From assembly GCF_029201565.1 (NCBI RefSeq), contig NZ_CP104002.1, forward strand, positions 62,001 through 126,000: DNA of 64,000 bases, read 5' to 3'. Under the pieces are notes generated by a model, which was not told where the DNA came from, ran no database searches, and saw only the letters and a list, made by a program, of their open reading frames with translations. The stretch is from Devosia sp. SD17-2. Lineage in GTDB: Bacteria; Pseudomonadota; Alphaproteobacteria; Rhizobiales; Devosiaceae. Below are positions 50,608-59,395 of the stretch, piece by piece. The translations under genes and the position numbers were made by a program. Each line of letters starts with the position of its first letter. Within the stretch, counting starts at the first letter, position 1.

Positions 50608-51276
50608 GTGCCGTTGAACAGGTTTTTCGCGTTTGCCCTCATGATGGCCGTCGTGCCCGCCGTTTCGGCGCAGGCCCAAGTGCGCAGCGAGCCGCCTCTG
50701 GTGGAAGAAGGCGGCCGTCTCGTGCTCGAAGCGATGGATCAGCGCATGGTGCTGCCCATGCCCGACTGGCTGAGCGATGCCCAGCGCAGCGACGGCACTG
50801 CCCGCGCCAATGTCGAGACCGTCTATATCGCCGACGAGACCCAGGCACTGCTTGAGATCTACCCCAAGGGCGAGAGCCAGGCGCTGTGGACCACGCTTTA
50901 TGGCACCCGCATCACGCGGCAGACCGAAGTCAGCCTCGTCGACTATCGCGCGGCGGTGATGTCTGCCTATGCCCGCAACTGCAAGCCGGAGATGACCGGC
51001 TTTTTCCAGCTCGGCCCGGATGAGGGGGAAAAGCTGGCGCCGCTCGGCTTTGTGTGTGGCAGCTATCTCGACAACCTGACCGGCTATCAGGGCCTCGGCG
51101 AGGTGATGGTCGTCAGCTTCCGCAAGTCGGACCGCGGCATCGCCATCGTCTACCAGGAATGGCGCGGCAAGAGCTTTGATCCGGCCCAGCCGGGCAGCTG
51201 GCCGGTGGCGACCGCGACCGTCGAAGCGCGGGCCAACCAGCTCAACAGCGATGCGCAACTGAGCGCGCTGGATTGA
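50608..51276 (+). CDS. Periplasmic protein of unknown function
   Basis: A 222-residue protein with a signal peptide (FAFALMMAVVPAVSAQA). The mature sequence has two cysteines (RNCKPEM and FVCGSYLDN) that could form a disulphide, and ends in a polar tail. VVSFRKSDRGIAIVYQEWRG looks like a beta-rich domain. I do not recognise the family. The start is GTG with AGGAG upstream. It lies 27 bases before rbfA and may be co-transcribed with it, though a hairpin separates them. Confidence 0.75.
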   Translation: MPLNRFFAFALMMAVVPAVSAQAQVRSEPPLVEEGGRLVLEAMDQRMVLPMPDWLSDAQRSDGTARANVETVYIADETQALLEIYPKGESQALWTTLYGTRITRQTEVSLVDYRAAVMSAYARNCKPEMTGFFQLGPDEGEKLAPLGFVCGSYLDNLTGYQGLGEVMVVSFRKSDRGIAIVYQEWRGKSFDPAQPGSWPVATATVEARANQLNSDAQLSALD

Positions 51277-51280
51277 CGCA

Positions 51281-51296
51281 AGGCCCCGGAGGGCCT
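51281..51296 (+). promoter_or_regulatory. Hairpin covering the rbfA ribosome-binding site
   Basis: AGGCCC (51281-51286) and GGGCCT (51291-51296) form a six-pair GC-rich stem with a CGGA loop. The rbfA Shine-Dalgarno GGAGGG (51288-51293) lies inside it, so a folded leader would hide the site. No T run follows, so it is not a terminator. Confidence 0.45.
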
Positions 51297-51302
51297 ATCG
51301 GC

Positions 51303-51716
51303 ATGGTCATGAAGAAAGACAATAAGCCCCTCGGTCCCAGCCAGCGCTCGCTGCGCGTGGGTGAACTTGTTCGCCATGCCCTGGCCGATATTTTCGCGCG
51401 CGGCGATATCGAGGATGAAGCCCTTGTGGGCGCGGTTCTGACCGTGCCCGAAGTGCGCATGTCGCCCGATCTCAAGGTGGCCAATGCCTATGTGATGCCG
51501 CTCGGTGGCGCCTATGCCGAAGAGATCGTCGCTGTGCTCAACCGGCATGCCAAATTCGTCCGGGGCCGCGTGGCTCCGCAGATCAACATGAAATTCGCGC
51601 CCGAAATCCGCTTCCATGTCGATGCCACATTCGAGGAAGCAGGGCGCATTGACGCGCTGCTGCGCTCGGATCGCGTCCGGCGGGATCTGGACGACGACGG
51701 CAGCGACGAAGACTGA
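51303..51716 (+). CDS. rbfA: 30S ribosome-binding factor A
   Basis: RbfA is a small KH-like factor that helps mature the 16S rRNA 5' end in the 30S subunit. In the 137-residue product, QRSLRVGELVRHALADIF, VRMSPDLKVANAYVMPLG and PEIRFHVDATFEEAGRIDALL are family marks, and the acidic tail ends DDDGSDED. I take the ATG at 51303, nine bases after GGAGGG; a second ATG at 51309 is in frame. It is followed by truB after four bases. In relatives this pair follows infB, but here it is 40 kb away. Confidence 0.95.
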   Translation: MVMKKDNKPLGPSQRSLRVGELVRHALADIFARGDIEDEALVGAVLTVPEVRMSPDLKVANAYVMPLGGAYAEEIVAVLNRHAKFVRGRVAPQINMKFAPEIRFHVDATFEEAGRIDALLRSDRVRRDLDDDGSDED

Positions 51717-51719
51717 CAA

Positions 51720-52628
51720 TTGGCTGAACAGAAAAAATCCAAGAAGCGCCCCATCTCCGGATGGGTGGTGCTCAACAAGCCGTATGACTTCACCTCCACC
51801 CAGGCGGTGGGCAAGGTGCGCTGGCTGTTTTCGGCCGCCAAGGCCGGCCATGCTGGAACGCTCGATCCCCTGGCCACCGGCATTCTGCCGATTGCTCTCG
51901 GCGAGGCCACCAAGGCCGTGCCGCAGGTGCAGGATGGCACGAAAGTCTATCGGTTCTCGATTGTCTGGGGCTCGGCGACGACCACGGATGATATCGAAGG
52001 CGAAGTGATTGCCACATCGGATGTGCGACCCGACAGGGAAGCGCTCGAGGCGGTGCTGCCGCGCTTTACCGGCACAATCATGCAGCGGCCGCCGATTTTC
52101 TCAGCGCTCAAGATCGACGGTGAACGCGCATATGATCTGGCGCGCGCCGGCGAAGTGGTGGAGCTGGCGCCTCGCCCGGTTGATATCGATGCGATCGAGC
52201 TCGTTGAGCACGGCGCGGAAAAGACCGTGTTGGAAGTTACCTGCGGGAAGGGCACTTATGTGCGCTCGCTGGCTCGGGACATTGCCGAGGTATTGGGCAC
52301 GCGTGGCCATGTGGGGAGCCTTCACCGCGCCGCCGTTGGCCCGTTCAACGACGAAGATGCGGTGACGCTCGAAGAGCTGGAAGCCGCTGAAGAGGGCGAA
52401 GCGCGTGATGCGATGATCGGGCCGGTGTCCGCCGGGCTGGTCGATCTGCCGGAAATCCGGCTTGATCCGGTGCAGGCCACTGCCGTCAGCCATGGCAATC
52501 CGGTATTGCTGACAGGTGCGGGTTCGCCGGCGCAGTTGGACGAATGCTGGGCCAGTTTCAAGGGCAAGGTGGTCGCCACCGGGCATGTCGAGTTCGGCCA
52601 GTTCAAGCCGCGTCGGGTTTTTAACTAG
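51720..52628 (+). CDS. truB: tRNA pseudouridine(55) synthase
   Basis: TruB makes pseudouridine 55 in the T-loop of tRNAs. In this 302-residue enzyme, GWVVLNKPYDFTS, the catalytic-Asp motif AGHAGTLDPLATGILPIALG (Asp near residue 46), KVYRFSIVWG and CGKGTYVRSLARDIAEVLG are diagnostic. The start appears to be TTG, three codons before the conserved basic stretch KKSKKRP, with no good alternative. It is the last gene of the rbfA-truB unit. An intergenic repeat provides a terminator-like hairpin 40 bases after the stop. Confidence 0.96.
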   Translation: MAEQKKSKKRPISGWVVLNKPYDFTSTQAVGKVRWLFSAAKAGHAGTLDPLATGILPIALGEATKAVPQVQDGTKVYRFSIVWGSATTTDDIEGEVIATSDVRPDREALEAVLPRFTGTIMQRPPIFSALKIDGERAYDLARAGEVVELAPRPVDIDAIELVEHGAEKTVLEVTCGKGTYVRSLARDIAEVLGTRGHVGSLHRAAVGPFNDEDAVTLEELEAAEEGEARDAMIGPVSAGLVDLPEIRLDPVQATAVSHGNPVLLTGAGSPAQLDECWASFKGKVVATGHVEFGQFKPRRVFN

Positions 52629-52668
52629 GGCGGTATTCGCTCAGGCCGACATCACCAGTTCCAAAATC

Positions 52669-52727
52669 ATTGCCGGGCTCGTCCCGGCAATTTTATTTTG
52701 ACAGTGGACTACCGGGACGAGCCCGGT
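52669..52727. repeat. Palindromic intergenic repeat, family 1 (copy 2), with terminator after truB
   Basis: Two hairpins: ATTGCCGGG/CCCGGCAAT (52669-52677 with 52683-52691) and ACCGGG/CCCGGT (52711-52716 with 52722-52727). The first is followed at once by TTTTATTTTG and so makes a good terminator for rbfA-truB. The element matches the copy at 60940-61003. Confidence 0.8.
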
Positions 52728-52786
52728 GGTGACGATGGGGAGGGACGGTGCCTCCCCACAGAAAGACACGTCCCGGCCCTTCGATC

Positions 52787-53677
52787 TCAGACCAGGGCGT
52801 CGACGTCTTTTGCCAGCGGGATGGCGGGCTGGGCGCCCGGGTTGAGGCAGGCGAGGCTGCCGGCGATAGCAGCGCGGCGCATGGCTTTTTCGAGATCCAG
52901 GCCGGCTTCGAGGCTGGCGGCGAGATAGCCGCAAAAAGTGTCTCCGGCGCCGACAGTATCGACGGGCTTTACCGGATGGGCCGCGACCGAAATCGCGCCG
53001 TCTGGCGTCTGGGCGCGGGCTCCGTCAGCACCGAGGGTGACGACGATTGTGCGCCCCGTGTTGTTCACCCAATCGGCCATGGCTTCGTCGAGCTCGGCAA
53101 TGGGCCGGCCGGTTAGCAGGGAAAATTCGGTTTCATTGGCGACGACGATATCGGCCAGCGGGGCGAGCTCTGCCGTGTCCGAGAGGAAGGGCGCCGTGTT
53201 GAGGACGCTGCGGGCGCCCCTTTCCCGGGCGATTTCGAGGGCGCGACGGGTCGCGGCCTGGGGCACTTCCTGCTGGAGAAGGACAATGTCGCCCGCCTTG
53301 AGCGCAGCAAGCCTGTTATCGGCATCCTCGGGACTGACCGTACCATTGGCGCCGGGCAGAATGGCAATGACGTTTTCGCCTTCGGCATCGACGAAGATCA
53401 TGGCGATGCCAGTCGCGGCCTCGGCCTTGCGCATGGCCGAGAGGTCGACGCCCCCCGACTTCAGCAGATCGAGCGCCATATCGGCGAAGGCGTCGTCGCC
53501 CACGGCCGAGACATGGCGGACCTCTGCTCCGGCGCGGCGGGCCGCCAGCGCCTGATTGGCGCCCTTGCCACCCGGCGCCATGGAGAAGGTGCCGCCGGCA
53601 ACGGTTTCGCCGGGCTCTGGCAGACGCGTGACAGTGCCGACCTGATCAAGATTGGTAGAGCCGAATACGGTGATCAC
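52787..53677 (-). CDS. rbsK: Ribokinase (PfkB family)
   Basis: A 296-residue PfkB-family sugar kinase, best matching ribokinase (ribose to ribose-5-phosphate). The N-terminal signature is GGKGANQALAARRAGAEV near residues 36-54, and the ATP/catalytic motif is VDTVGAGDTFCGYLAASL near residue 240, with the catalytic Asp in GAGDTF. It overlaps the DUF1697 gene upstream by four bases, so four minus-strand genes (54816-55697 down to here) may be one unit. No ribose transporter is nearby. Confidence 0.9.
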   Translation of the reverse strand: MITVFGSTNLDQVGTVTRLPEPGETVAGGTFSMAPGGKGANQALAARRAGAEVRHVSAVGDDAFADMALDLLKSGGVDLSAMRKAEAATGIAMIFVDAEGENVIAILPGANGTVSPEDADNRLAALKAGDIVLLQQEVPQAATRRALEIARERGARSVLNTAPFLSDTAELAPLADIVVANETEFSLLTGRPIAELDEAMADWVNNTGRTIVVTLGADGARAQTPDGAISVAAHPVKPVDTVGAGDTFCGYLAASLEAGLDLEKAMRRAAIAGSLACLNPGAQPAIPLAKDVDALV

Positions 53678-54213
53678 TGCAGAATCTTCTCTATCGTGTT
53701 CCAGTTGCGCATGGTGTCGAGCGTGTTCTTGCCCAGGCGGGCATAGAGCGGCTTCAGCACCTCTTCGACATGTTCTGTATAGCGGCCATTGGCCTGGAGA
53801 TAGGCGGCAATGTAGATTTCCCTGGCGTCGATGCGCAGGATTTCTGTATCGCGTGGGCGACTTTCGAGGGCAATCCCGTCCGGCAGTGGCGCATCGAACA
53901 GCAAGACATGGCGGGTAAAATCCGCCGTGGGATCAAGCGCGCCAAAAGGGTTTTCGGACAGCATTTTTGCCAGTTCGTCCTCCGAGCGAAGGACCACGCC
54001 GACCTCGAAGCCGAATTTTTCCGCGATGGCTTTTTCCAGCTTTGCCTTGAGCTGGGCTTCCGGACCCTCTGCCACCAGGCGCACATTGCCGCTGGCGAGA
54101 ATGGTTTTCACCTCCGAAAAGCCCGCCACTTCGAGGCAGGACTTGAGCTCGGCCATCTTCATCCGCCGATTGCCCAGATTGATGCCGCGGAGAAAGGCGC
54201 CCCAGACCGGCAT
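53674..54213 (-). CDS. DUF1697 family protein
   Basis: A 179-residue DUF1697 protein, recognised by the N-terminal WGAFLRGINLGNRRMKMAEL and VKTILASGNVRLV, and the C-terminal RNWNTIEKIL. The family is widespread in bacteria, and its function is not known. The stop overlaps the ribokinase start, and its own ATG overlaps the stop of the YdeI-like gene (TAATG), giving tight translational coupling on both sides. Confidence 0.9.
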   Translation of the reverse strand: MPVWGAFLRGINLGNRRMKMAELKSCLEVAGFSEVKTILASGNVRLVAEGPEAQLKAKLEKAIAEKFGFEVGVVLRSEDELAKMLSENPFGALDPTADFTRHVLLFDAPLPDGIALESRPRDTEILRIDAREIYIAAYLQANGRYTEHVEEVLKPLYARLGKNTLDTMRNWNTIEKILQ

Positions 54214-54812
54214 TATTTTGGCTCCAGCTTTTGCGGATAAATGGTTTCGCCGCGCGCCAGCATATCAACGAAACCGGCAATCTTGCGGGCGCGCGCCGCT
54301 TCGGTCTTGAGGCTGTTGGTCCGGAAAATCAGCGCAAATCTGTTCTGTGCGGTGAGCTGGTCATAGGTATTTTTCGCATTGGGATTGGCGGCAATTGCGG
54401 CAAGAAGATCGGTCGGCGCGTCCTGCGTGGTCGCATAAGCAGCGTCCCAACGGCCGTACTTTTTGGCGGCTTCGACGTGGCCCAGCCCATGCGGGGTCAT
54501 CAGCCCCGTGTCGGTGAGGCGGGCGACATTATCGCGATTGATCTGGCTCCACACCGATTTGGACCGGCGCGGACAGTAGCGCTGGACGAAGGACACCTCG
54601 TCCCAGCTTTTTTTGATCGCGTCGATCCAGCCCCAGCAGAGTACGGCATCGATGGCCTCGGTCGGGCTGATGGTGGCCCGGCCGCTGGCCTTCTTGAAGA
54701 TTCGGATCCAGACCTCGTCATCGGTCTGGTGATGCGCCGCCAGCCAATCGTAAAAGGCCCGGAAATCCTCAAATTCCCGGAGCTTTTCGACAGGGACCGT
54801 GACGGGCGCCAT
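54213..54812 (-). CDS. YdeI/OmpD-associated-like protein
   Basis: A 199-residue protein of the YdeI family (bacteriocin-protection/OmdA-like). The signature is DEVWIRIFKKASGRATISPTEAIDAVLCWGWID (in family pieces), then RRSKSVWSQINRDNV and GRWDAAY. The role is poorly defined; members are linked to peptide resistance in enterobacteria. It is coupled to the DUF1697 gene by a one-base overlap and lies three bases from the NAT gene. Confidence 0.88.
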   Translation of the reverse strand: MAPVTVPVEKLREFEDFRAFYDWLAAHHQTDDEVWIRIFKKASGRATISPTEAIDAVLCWGWIDAIKKSWDEVSFVQRYCPRRSKSVWSQINRDNVARLTDTGLMTPHGLGHVEAAKKYGRWDAAYATTQDAPTDLLAAIAANPNAKNTYDQLTAQNRFALIFRTNSLKTEAARARKIAGFVDMLARGETIYPQKLEPK

Positions 54813-54815
54813 GGC

Positions 54816-55697
54816 CTAGCTTTCGGGCGTGGGCTGAGGTTCGGCTGCCGGCTCGGGCTCGGCTTCCGCAGGAGGAGGCTCGGGCAGCAGGGCCAGAAGG
54901 GCGGCATCCAGCGCTTCATTGGCCGGCAGGACGAGGCCGAACTCATTTGTGAGAATGGCGCGCATCTCTTCGATGGTGGCTATCTCGGTCCGCTGCTTGT
55001 CGCCATCGAGCGAGCGAACGGTGAAGCGCGCATCGCGCAGGGTCAGGCGCCGACCACTGGGCGACAGGCTCGCCAGGAGATTGCCGGTGAAGGGCGAAGC
55101 CGGGTCGCTCGACATGCGCGCATTGACGGCGGCGAGCTGGGCCTCGTCCACATTGGCCGTGGTGAAGGCGTAGAGGGGGCGCCACTGGTCTCCCAGCTGC
55201 ACTTCCATCGTCCATTCCGGATCGCCACCCATCAGGCGGAAGTTCTGGTGGGGCGTCGACTGATCGGCCTCGGCGCGCAGGCGCAGCGGCGTGGTCAGCG
55301 TCAGGCTGCCAAAGCCGACATCGGCGATGTAATTTTGTCCGTTGACCTCGACGAGCAGCAGCATGTGGCTGGGCTCGCTGGCGCCGGTGTCCTCGGCGTG
55401 AGGCCAGATGACCCGGGCGAGAAGGGGGCGAACGCCGTAATCGAGCTCGGCGAGGACGCGCATGAACAACAGATTGTGTTCAAAGCAATAGCCGCCACGC
55501 CGCTCGGCAAGCAGCTTGCGCTCAATGCTCTGCTGATCGAGGGCGACCTGCTTGCCCATCAGGGCATCAAGATTTTCGAAGGGGATCGTCGCGGGATGAA
55601 GAGCGTGGAGCAGTTCAAGCGTCGCCACCGTGGGCGCGATTGAACCGGCAAAACCGATTCGGTCGAAATAGGCTTTGAGGTTGACCTTTTCGGGCAT
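54816..55697 (-). CDS. nat: Arylamine N-acetyltransferase
   Basis: A 293-residue NAT enzyme that transfers acetyl groups from acetyl-CoA to arylamines and hydrazines. The Cys-His-Asp triad is visible: RRGGYCFEHN (Cys near 70), SHMLLLVEV (His) and IADVGFGSL (Asp). The N-terminal LHALHPATIPFENLDAL is family-typical. The last 20 residues are a Pro/Glu repeat (PEPPPAEAEPEPAAEP), absent from most NATs and likely disordered. It heads a minus-strand cluster ending in ribokinase. Confidence 0.95.
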   Translation of the reverse strand: MPEKVNLKAYFDRIGFAGSIAPTVATLELLHALHPATIPFENLDALMGKQVALDQQSIERKLLAERRGGYCFEHNLLFMRVLAELDYGVRPLLARVIWPHAEDTGASEPSHMLLLVEVNGQNYIADVGFGSLTLTTPLRLRAEADQSTPHQNFRLMGGDPEWTMEVQLGDQWRPLYAFTTANVDEAQLAAVNARMSSDPASPFTGNLLASLSPSGRRLTLRDARFTVRSLDGDKQRTEIATIEEMRAILTNEFGLVLPANEALDAALLALLPEPPPAEAEPEPAAEPQPTPES

Positions 55698-55798
55698 CGA
55701 CCACCTTTGTCGCAGTTTCGGTTGCGCATACTATGGTGTGGCGGGCGGGATTTGTCACTTCCACCCACGGGGGCGGACACAAATGTCGCGCCAGAGGA

Positions 55799-56245
55799 TC
55801 AGACGGGGGTCTTGCGAACCCGGATCACCACATCGACATGGGCCACTTCCATGCCGGCCGGCGGCTGCGGCAGGGCTTTGAACGCCACCGAATCGGCTGG
55901 AATATCGATCATCCGCTGCTCGTCTTCGACATAGAAGTGGTGGTGATCGGAGGTGTCGGTGTCGAAATAGGACCGCGAGGCATCGATGGCGACTTCGCGC
56001 AGTAGACCCGCTTCATGGAACTGATGGAGCGTATTGTAGATGGTCGCCAGCGACACGTTCACGTGAGCCATGGTCGCTTCGGAGTGCAATTGTTCCGCGC
56101 TCACATGACGATGCGGGCCGGCGAACAGCAGCTCGGCCAGAGCGACGCGCTGCCGCGTTGGGCGAAGTCCGGCCATGCGCAGGACGGCCGTCAGGCAGGG
56201 CGTGCGGGACGGATGCAACCGGTCGGCAAGGCTGTGATCGGACAT
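55799..56245 (-). CDS. irr: Iron response regulator Irr (Fur family)
   Basis: Irr is the heme-responsive global iron regulator of Rhizobiales. The product is about 148 residues, with the winged helix [20 protein letters not shown] and [18 protein letters not shown], and the HHH heme-linked segment in [16 protein letters not shown], which together mark Irr. The C-terminal half is compact and lacks the CxxC pairs of Fur. The start is uncertain: ATG 56245 is used, and an in-frame ATG at 56275 would add ten residues but leaves an almost leaderless mRNA. It is divergent from fabA, a common Rhizobiales arrangement. Confidence 0.93.
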   Translation of the reverse strand: MSDHSLADRLHPSRTPCLTAVLRMAGLRPTRQRVALAELLFAGPHRHVSAEQLHSEATMAHVNVSLATIYNTLHQFHEAGLLREVAIDASRSYFDTDTSDHHHFYVEDEQRMIDIPADSVAFKALPQPPAGMEVAHVDVVIRVRKTPV

Positions 56246-56290
56246 TGGGCCAGGATTACTCGTCAGAAGGTCCATATATTTCCAGCCCTT

Positions 56291-56319
56291 CTTATAGTGT
56301 CGCAGGACCGGGGAAACAA
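56291..56319 (-). promoter_or_regulatory. Candidate irr promoter
   Basis: On the minus strand TTGTTT (56314-56319) and TATAAG (56291-56296) are 17 bases apart. Transcription would start near 56284, leaving about 39 bases before the ATG used here. Confidence 0.5.
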
Positions 56320-56421
56320 GCCGCGCGGGGCCTTGCGGGGGTCAATGCGCGTTTAGGCCCGCTTGACCCTCATTGTGCGCCCCTATACGAGACAAAGCTT
56401 AAGGCGAAGTGGGGAAGCACG

Positions 56422-56952
56422 ATGGCCGATCGGCAACACGCATTTAATTACGAAGAGCTTCTGGCGCATGGTCGGGGTGAATTGCCTGGCCAGGGCGACG
56501 CTCGTCTTCCCGCACCGCCGATGCTGATGTTCAATCGCATCACCGACATTCAGGAAGATGGCGGCGATTTCGGCAAGGGCTATGTGCGCGCCGAGCTCGA
56601 CGTCACTCCGGACCTCTGGTTCTTCCAGTGCCACTTCATCGGCGACCCGGTGATGCCGGGGTGCCTGGGTCTTGATGCCATCTGGCAGATGACCGGGTTT
56701 TTCCTGTCGTGGATCGGCCAGCCCGGCAAGGGCCGCGCCCTGGGTGGCGAGATCAAGTTCACCGGCCAGGTAACCAATGATATCAAGCTTGTCGAATATG
56801 GCATTGACCTCAAGCGCGTGATGAAGTCGCGCCTGACGCTGGGCATTGCCGATGGCTGGGTGAAGGCCGATGGCAAGACTATATATGAGGCCAAGGACCT
56901 TCGGGTTGGCCTTTTCACCGACAGCCAGCTGCAGGACCAAAAGGCAAGCTAA
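56422..56952 (+). CDS. fabA: 3-hydroxydecanoyl-ACP dehydratase/isomerase
   Basis: FabA dehydrates 3-hydroxyacyl-ACP and isomerises trans-2- to cis-3-decenoyl-ACP, the branch point for unsaturated fatty acids. The 176-residue protein has [16 protein letters not shown] at the N-terminus and the catalytic His/Asp region [19 protein letters not shown] (His near 74). GGGGAAG precedes the ATG. It lies 62 bases before fabB. The two act in sequence and are presumably co-transcribed. Confidence 0.97.
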   Translation: MADRQHAFNYEELLAHGRGELPGQGDARLPAPPMLMFNRITDIQEDGGDFGKGYVRAELDVTPDLWFFQCHFIGDPVMPGCLGLDAIWQMTGFFLSWIGQPGKGRALGGEIKFTGQVTNDIKLVEYGIDLKRVMKSRLTLGIADGWVKADGKTIYEAKDLRVGLFTDSQLQDQKAS

Positions 56953-57014
56953 GCCTTTATCTGCGCTTTAATTTGACTTGCGCCATTCCCCCCAGGCGCG
57001 AAGACGAGGACGAT

Positions 57015-58241
57015 ATGAGACGTGTAGTGGTTACCGGCATGGGCATCATTTCCTCGATCGGCAATTCGCTGGACGAGGTGACGACAAGCCTGCGCCTTGC
57101 AAAGCCGGGCATCGTCTTTGCCGAGGACTATGCCGAGCTTGGCTTCCGCAGCCAGGTGAAGGGCGACCCGCGTCTCGATCCGTTCGAAGCTCTCGACCGC
57201 CGCGTGACCCGCTTCATGGGCAAGGGCGCGGCGTGGAACTATCTCGCCATGCAGCAGGCGATCGCCGATGCGGGCCTCGAGGCGAGCGACATTTCCAACC
57301 CGATGACCGGTATCGTCATGGGTTCGGGCGGCGCGTCGACCCGCACCATCGTCGAAGCTGCGGATATCGTTCGTAAAAATAACAGCCCCAAGCGTATTGG
57401 GCCGCTGGCCGTGCCAAAGGCCATGGGTTCGACCGCCTCGGCAACGCTGGCGACGTCCTTTGGCATCAGAGGCATCAACTATACGATCACCGCAGCCTGC
57501 GCGACGTCCAAGCACTGCATCGGCAATGCTTATGAGCAGATCATGCTGGGCAAGCAGGATATCGTCTTTGCCGGCGGGCACGAGGATCTCGACTGGACGC
57601 TGTCCGATCTTTTCGACGCCATGGGCGCGATGAGCTCGAACTACAATGACAACCCGTCCAAGGCTTCGCGCGCCTATGACGCCAATCGCGATGGCTTTGT
57701 CATCTCGGGCGGCGCCGGCGTTCTGGTGCTCGAAGAATATGAGCACGCCAAGGCGCGTGGTGCAAAAATCTGGGCGGAAGTGGTCGGCTATGGCGCCACT
57801 TCGGACGGCGTCGACATGGTTGCCCCCTCGGGTGAAGGCGCCGAGCGCTGCATGCGCATGGCGCTGAAAAACGTAAAAGCGCCAATCGATTACATCAATC
57901 CGCATGCCACCTCGACCCCTGTGGGCGACCTCAAGGAAATTGAGGCGCTGCGCGCCGTGTTTGGCAATGAGGACAAGTGCCCGCCGATCTCGGCGACCAA
58001 GTCGCTCACCGGCCACAGCCAGGGCGCAACGGGCGTGCACGAATCGATCTATTCGATCCTGATGATGGCCAACCGCTTCATCGCCGAGAGCGCCAATATC
58101 GAGACCATTGATCCGGCCTTTGCCGACATGCCGATCCTGCGCCAGCGCCGGGACGACGTCGATCTGGGCTATGTGCTGTCCAATTCCTTCGGCTTTGGCG
58201 GCACCAATGCGGCCCTGGTGTTCAAGCATCCGGACGCCTGA
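57015..58241 (+). CDS. fabB: 3-oxoacyl-ACP synthase I
   Basis: FabB elongates the cis-3-decenoyl-ACP made by FabA. In this 408-residue condensing enzyme the nucleophile Cys is in [13 protein letters not shown] (near residue 163), and the two histidines are in [12 protein letters not shown] and [11 protein letters not shown] (near 298 and 335). [15 protein letters not shown] starts the fold. The start ATG has GAGGACG upstream. The fabI gene that often follows in Rhizobiales is replaced here by queG. Confidence 0.97.
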   Translation: MRRVVVTGMGIISSIGNSLDEVTTSLRLAKPGIVFAEDYAELGFRSQVKGDPRLDPFEALDRRVTRFMGKGAAWNYLAMQQAIADAGLEASDISNPMTGIVMGSGGASTRTIVEAADIVRKNNSPKRIGPLAVPKAMGSTASATLATSFGIRGINYTITAACATSKHCIGNAYEQIMLGKQDIVFAGGHEDLDWTLSDLFDAMGAMSSNYNDNPSKASRAYDANRDGFVISGGAGVLVLEEYEHAKARGAKIWAEVVGYGATSDGVDMVAPSGEGAERCMRMALKNVKAPIDYINPHATSTPVGDLKEIEALRAVFGNEDKCPPISATKSLTGHSQGATGVHESIYSILMMANRFIAESANIETIDPAFADMPILRQRRDDVDLGYVLSNSFGFGGTNAALVFKHPDA

Positions 58242-58273
58242 CGCCGATAACCGGCGCCCGCCCAGAGGGTGAG

Positions 58274-59395
58274 ATGGCCGAGACGAGCAAAATCGTTGAA
58301 GAACTGAAAAGCCGGGCCCTACAGCTCGGCTTTGAGGCTTTTGGCATTACCTCGGCCGATTCGCGCCCCGACCTGCCCGAAAAACTGCGCATCGCGCTGG
58401 AAAAGGGCTGGCATGGCGACATGGAGTGGATGGCCGAAACCGAGGAGCGGCGGGCGAACCCAACAAAACTCTGGGACGGCGCGCGCTCGGTTGTTCTCCT
58501 GGGCGTCAATTATGGACCGGACTTTAATCCCTTGGATTTGCTCAAGGAAAAGCAGATCGGGGCCATTTCAGCCTATGCGCGGAACCGCGAATATCACGAC
58601 ATCATCAAGGGCAAACTGAAAGAGCTCGCCGGACTTCTGGCGCGTCGCTCGGGCGCTGATGTGAAGGTGTTTGTCGATACCGCGCCGCTGATGGAAAAGC
58701 CGCTAGCGGAAGCCGCGGGCCTTGGCTGGCAGGGCAAGCATACGGTGCTGGTGAGCCGTCAGTTCGGCTCCTGGCTGTTTCTGGGCGCCATTCTAACCTC
58801 GGCCGAACTGCCCGGGGATAAACCGCATGCGGAAAGCTGCGGGCGGTGTACGCGCTGCCTCGATGTCTGCCCGACAAAAGCCTTTCCCGGACCCTTTAAG
58901 CTCGATGCGCGGCGGTGCCTTGCCTATCTCAGCGTCGAGCATAAGGGTCAGATTCCATTGGAGTTTCGCGTGCCCATGGGCAATCGCATCTATGGCTGCG
59001 ATGATTGCCTGGCGGTTTGCCCGTGGAACAAGTTTGCCTCGGTGAGCCAGGAAGCCAAGCTCAGGAGCCGGCCGGAACTGGAACGGCCGGAGCTGGGAGA
59101 GCTTGTGGCGCTGGATGATGCGGGGTTCCGGGCGCTGTTTGCGGGCTCGCCGGTCAAGCGGATCGGGCATTCGCGGTTTTTGCGTAATGTGCTTATAGGC
59201 ATCGGGAATTCGGGATTTTCTGGCTATGTGCCAGCGGTTGAGAACCGGCTTTCCGATGCCTCGCCGCTGGTGCGGGGGGCGGCGATCTGGGCCCTGCGGC
59301 GGCTTGATCCCGCGCGGGCGGAAGACCTCAAAAACACCTATTTACCGGGCGAAACAGACGCTGAAGTAGCGGCCGAATGGAGCGGGGATATCTGA
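58274..59395 (+). CDS. queG: Epoxyqueuosine reductase
   Basis: QueG performs the last step of queuosine synthesis, reducing epoxyqueuosine in tRNA with a cobalamin and two 4Fe-4S clusters. The cysteine motifs are CGRCTRCLDVCPTKAF and YGCDDCLAVCPWNKF (near residues 190 and 238). The C-terminal HEAT-like region is SGYVPAVENRLSDASPLVRGAAIWAL. The 373-residue length is normal. The stop overlaps the next ATG (TGATG). Confidence 0.95.
   Translation: MAETSKIVEELKSRALQLGFEAFGITSADSRPDLPEKLRIALEKGWHGDMEWMAETEERRANPTKLWDGARSVVLLGVNYGPDFNPLDLLKEKQIGAISAYARNREYHDIIKGKLKELAGLLARRSGADVKVFVDTAPLMEKPLAEAAGLGWQGKHTVLVSRQFGSWLFLGAILTSAELPGDKPHAESCGRCTRCLDVCPTKAFPGPFKLDARRCLAYLSVEHKGQIPLEFRVPMGNRIYGCDDCLAVCPWNKFASVSQEAKLRSRPELERPELGELVALDDAGFRALFAGSPVKRIGHSRFLRNVLIGIGNSGFSGYVPAVENRLSDASPLVRGAAIWALRRLDPARAEDLKNTYLPGETDAEVAAEWSGDI

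Noticed and set aside
53674..54812. DUF1697 and YdeI-like pair as a novel resistance module
   Set aside because: Both are common families often found together or near housekeeping genes; coupling alone does not show a system.
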